Shown here piece after piece: positions 35,716 to 35,810 of a stretch of DNA of 35,810 bases. Numbering within the stretch: the first letter of the stretch is position 1; each line of letters starts with the position of its first letter. The stretch covers positions 1 through 35,810 of the forward strand of contig NZ_JAOWRF010000035.1 in NCBI RefSeq assembly GCF_025753815.1. Reading direction: 5' to 3'. Under the pieces are notes generated by a model. It ran no database searches, was not told the DNA's origin, and was given only the letters and a program-made list of their open reading frames with translations. The stretch comes from Plectonema radiosum NIES-515 (lineage in GTDB: Bacteria > Cyanobacteriota > Cyanobacteriia > Cyanobacteriales > Nostocaceae). The position numbers were made by a program, and so were the translations under genes.

Positions 35716-35810
35716 TGGGGGAGAAAGAATTGTCCCCTTGTCTCCTTGTCCCCTTGTCCCCTTGTCTCCCACACCACCCCTCCCCCCATCTCCCCCTCCC
35801 CCCTTCCCCC
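35716..35810. repeat. Inverted copy of the GGGAGACAA repeat element (partial at window end)
   Basis: TTGTCCCC/TTGTCTCC units, the reverse complement of GGGGACAA/GGAGACAA, are followed by CACCACCCC and CCCCCTCCCC tracts to the window edge. Same family as 10334-10473 and 32805-32955. Confidence 0.8.

Noticed and set aside
35584-35789. His/Pro-rich minus-strand frames after uppS
   Set aside because: Reading of the 16-bp tandem repeat; no gene-like features.

Overview
The window looks like chromosomal DNA of a filamentous, heterocyst-type cyanobacterium (Nostocales: Nostoc, Calothrix, Scytonema or a relative). The reasons are a complete allophycocyanin locus (apcE-apcA-apcB-apcC), frequent HIP1 octamers GCGATCGC (for example at 435, 535 and 573), many short palindromic intergenic repeats, and cyanobacterial forms of ClpC, LysA, CdaA and UppS. 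I see no rRNA, tRNA or CRISPR array.

Layout. 1-127: right end of an IS200/IS605-type element, probably the 3' part of a TnpB omega-RNA, whose transposase/tnpB would lie off the left edge. It runs into and rewrites the C-terminus of a small secreted-protein gene (92-496, minus). A short degenerate paralogue of that gene lies at 737-883. 1545-6509: a polymorphic toxin-immunity island. It holds an exported toxin with a C-terminal YwqJ-like deaminase domain (start codon disrupted by one base), a SUKH-3 immunity gene, a SUKH-3 relic, a DUF416/YjaG-family gene, a frameshifted small gene, two tandem paralogues of an unrecognised two-domain family, and a SUKH-3 pseudogene. The cassettes share junction sequences. 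6920-12319: apcE, apcA, apcB, apcC and a strong terminator, the core of the phycobilisome. 12710-15070 (minus): a secreted seven-bladed FG-GAP/ricin-lectin protein and a small secreted protein. 15310-20109 (minus): a tight four-gene operon (membrane-anchored polyprenyl diphosphate synthase, a duplicated protein of unknown type, a CrtC/lipocalin-like protein, a small protein). A GT1 glycosyltransferase at 20384-21715 is divergent from it. Together these look like an uncharacterised terpenoid (possibly glycosylated) pathway. 21793-24614 (minus): an ILEI/FAM3-like domain fused to a seven-repeat beta-propeller, and a double ricin-lectin protein. 25863-28472: a GH74/sialidase-like exported propeller protein. 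28824-35628: conserved genes clpC, rimI, lysA, cdaA and uppS.

How genes work together. The apc genes build the light-harvesting core. lysA (diaminopimelate), uppS (undecaprenyl carrier) and cdaA (c-di-AMP) tie cell-wall precursor supply to a turgor/wall second messenger; cdaA and uppS overlap by 4 bp. The toxin island and the lectin/propeller genes are accessory surface or competition functions.

Most worth a second look: the terpenoid operon, the deaminase toxin with its immunity array and relics, the bacterial ILEI-propeller fusion, and a 9-bp-unit G/C-rich repeat that has inserted in frame into lysA and also lies between apcE and apcA and after uppS.
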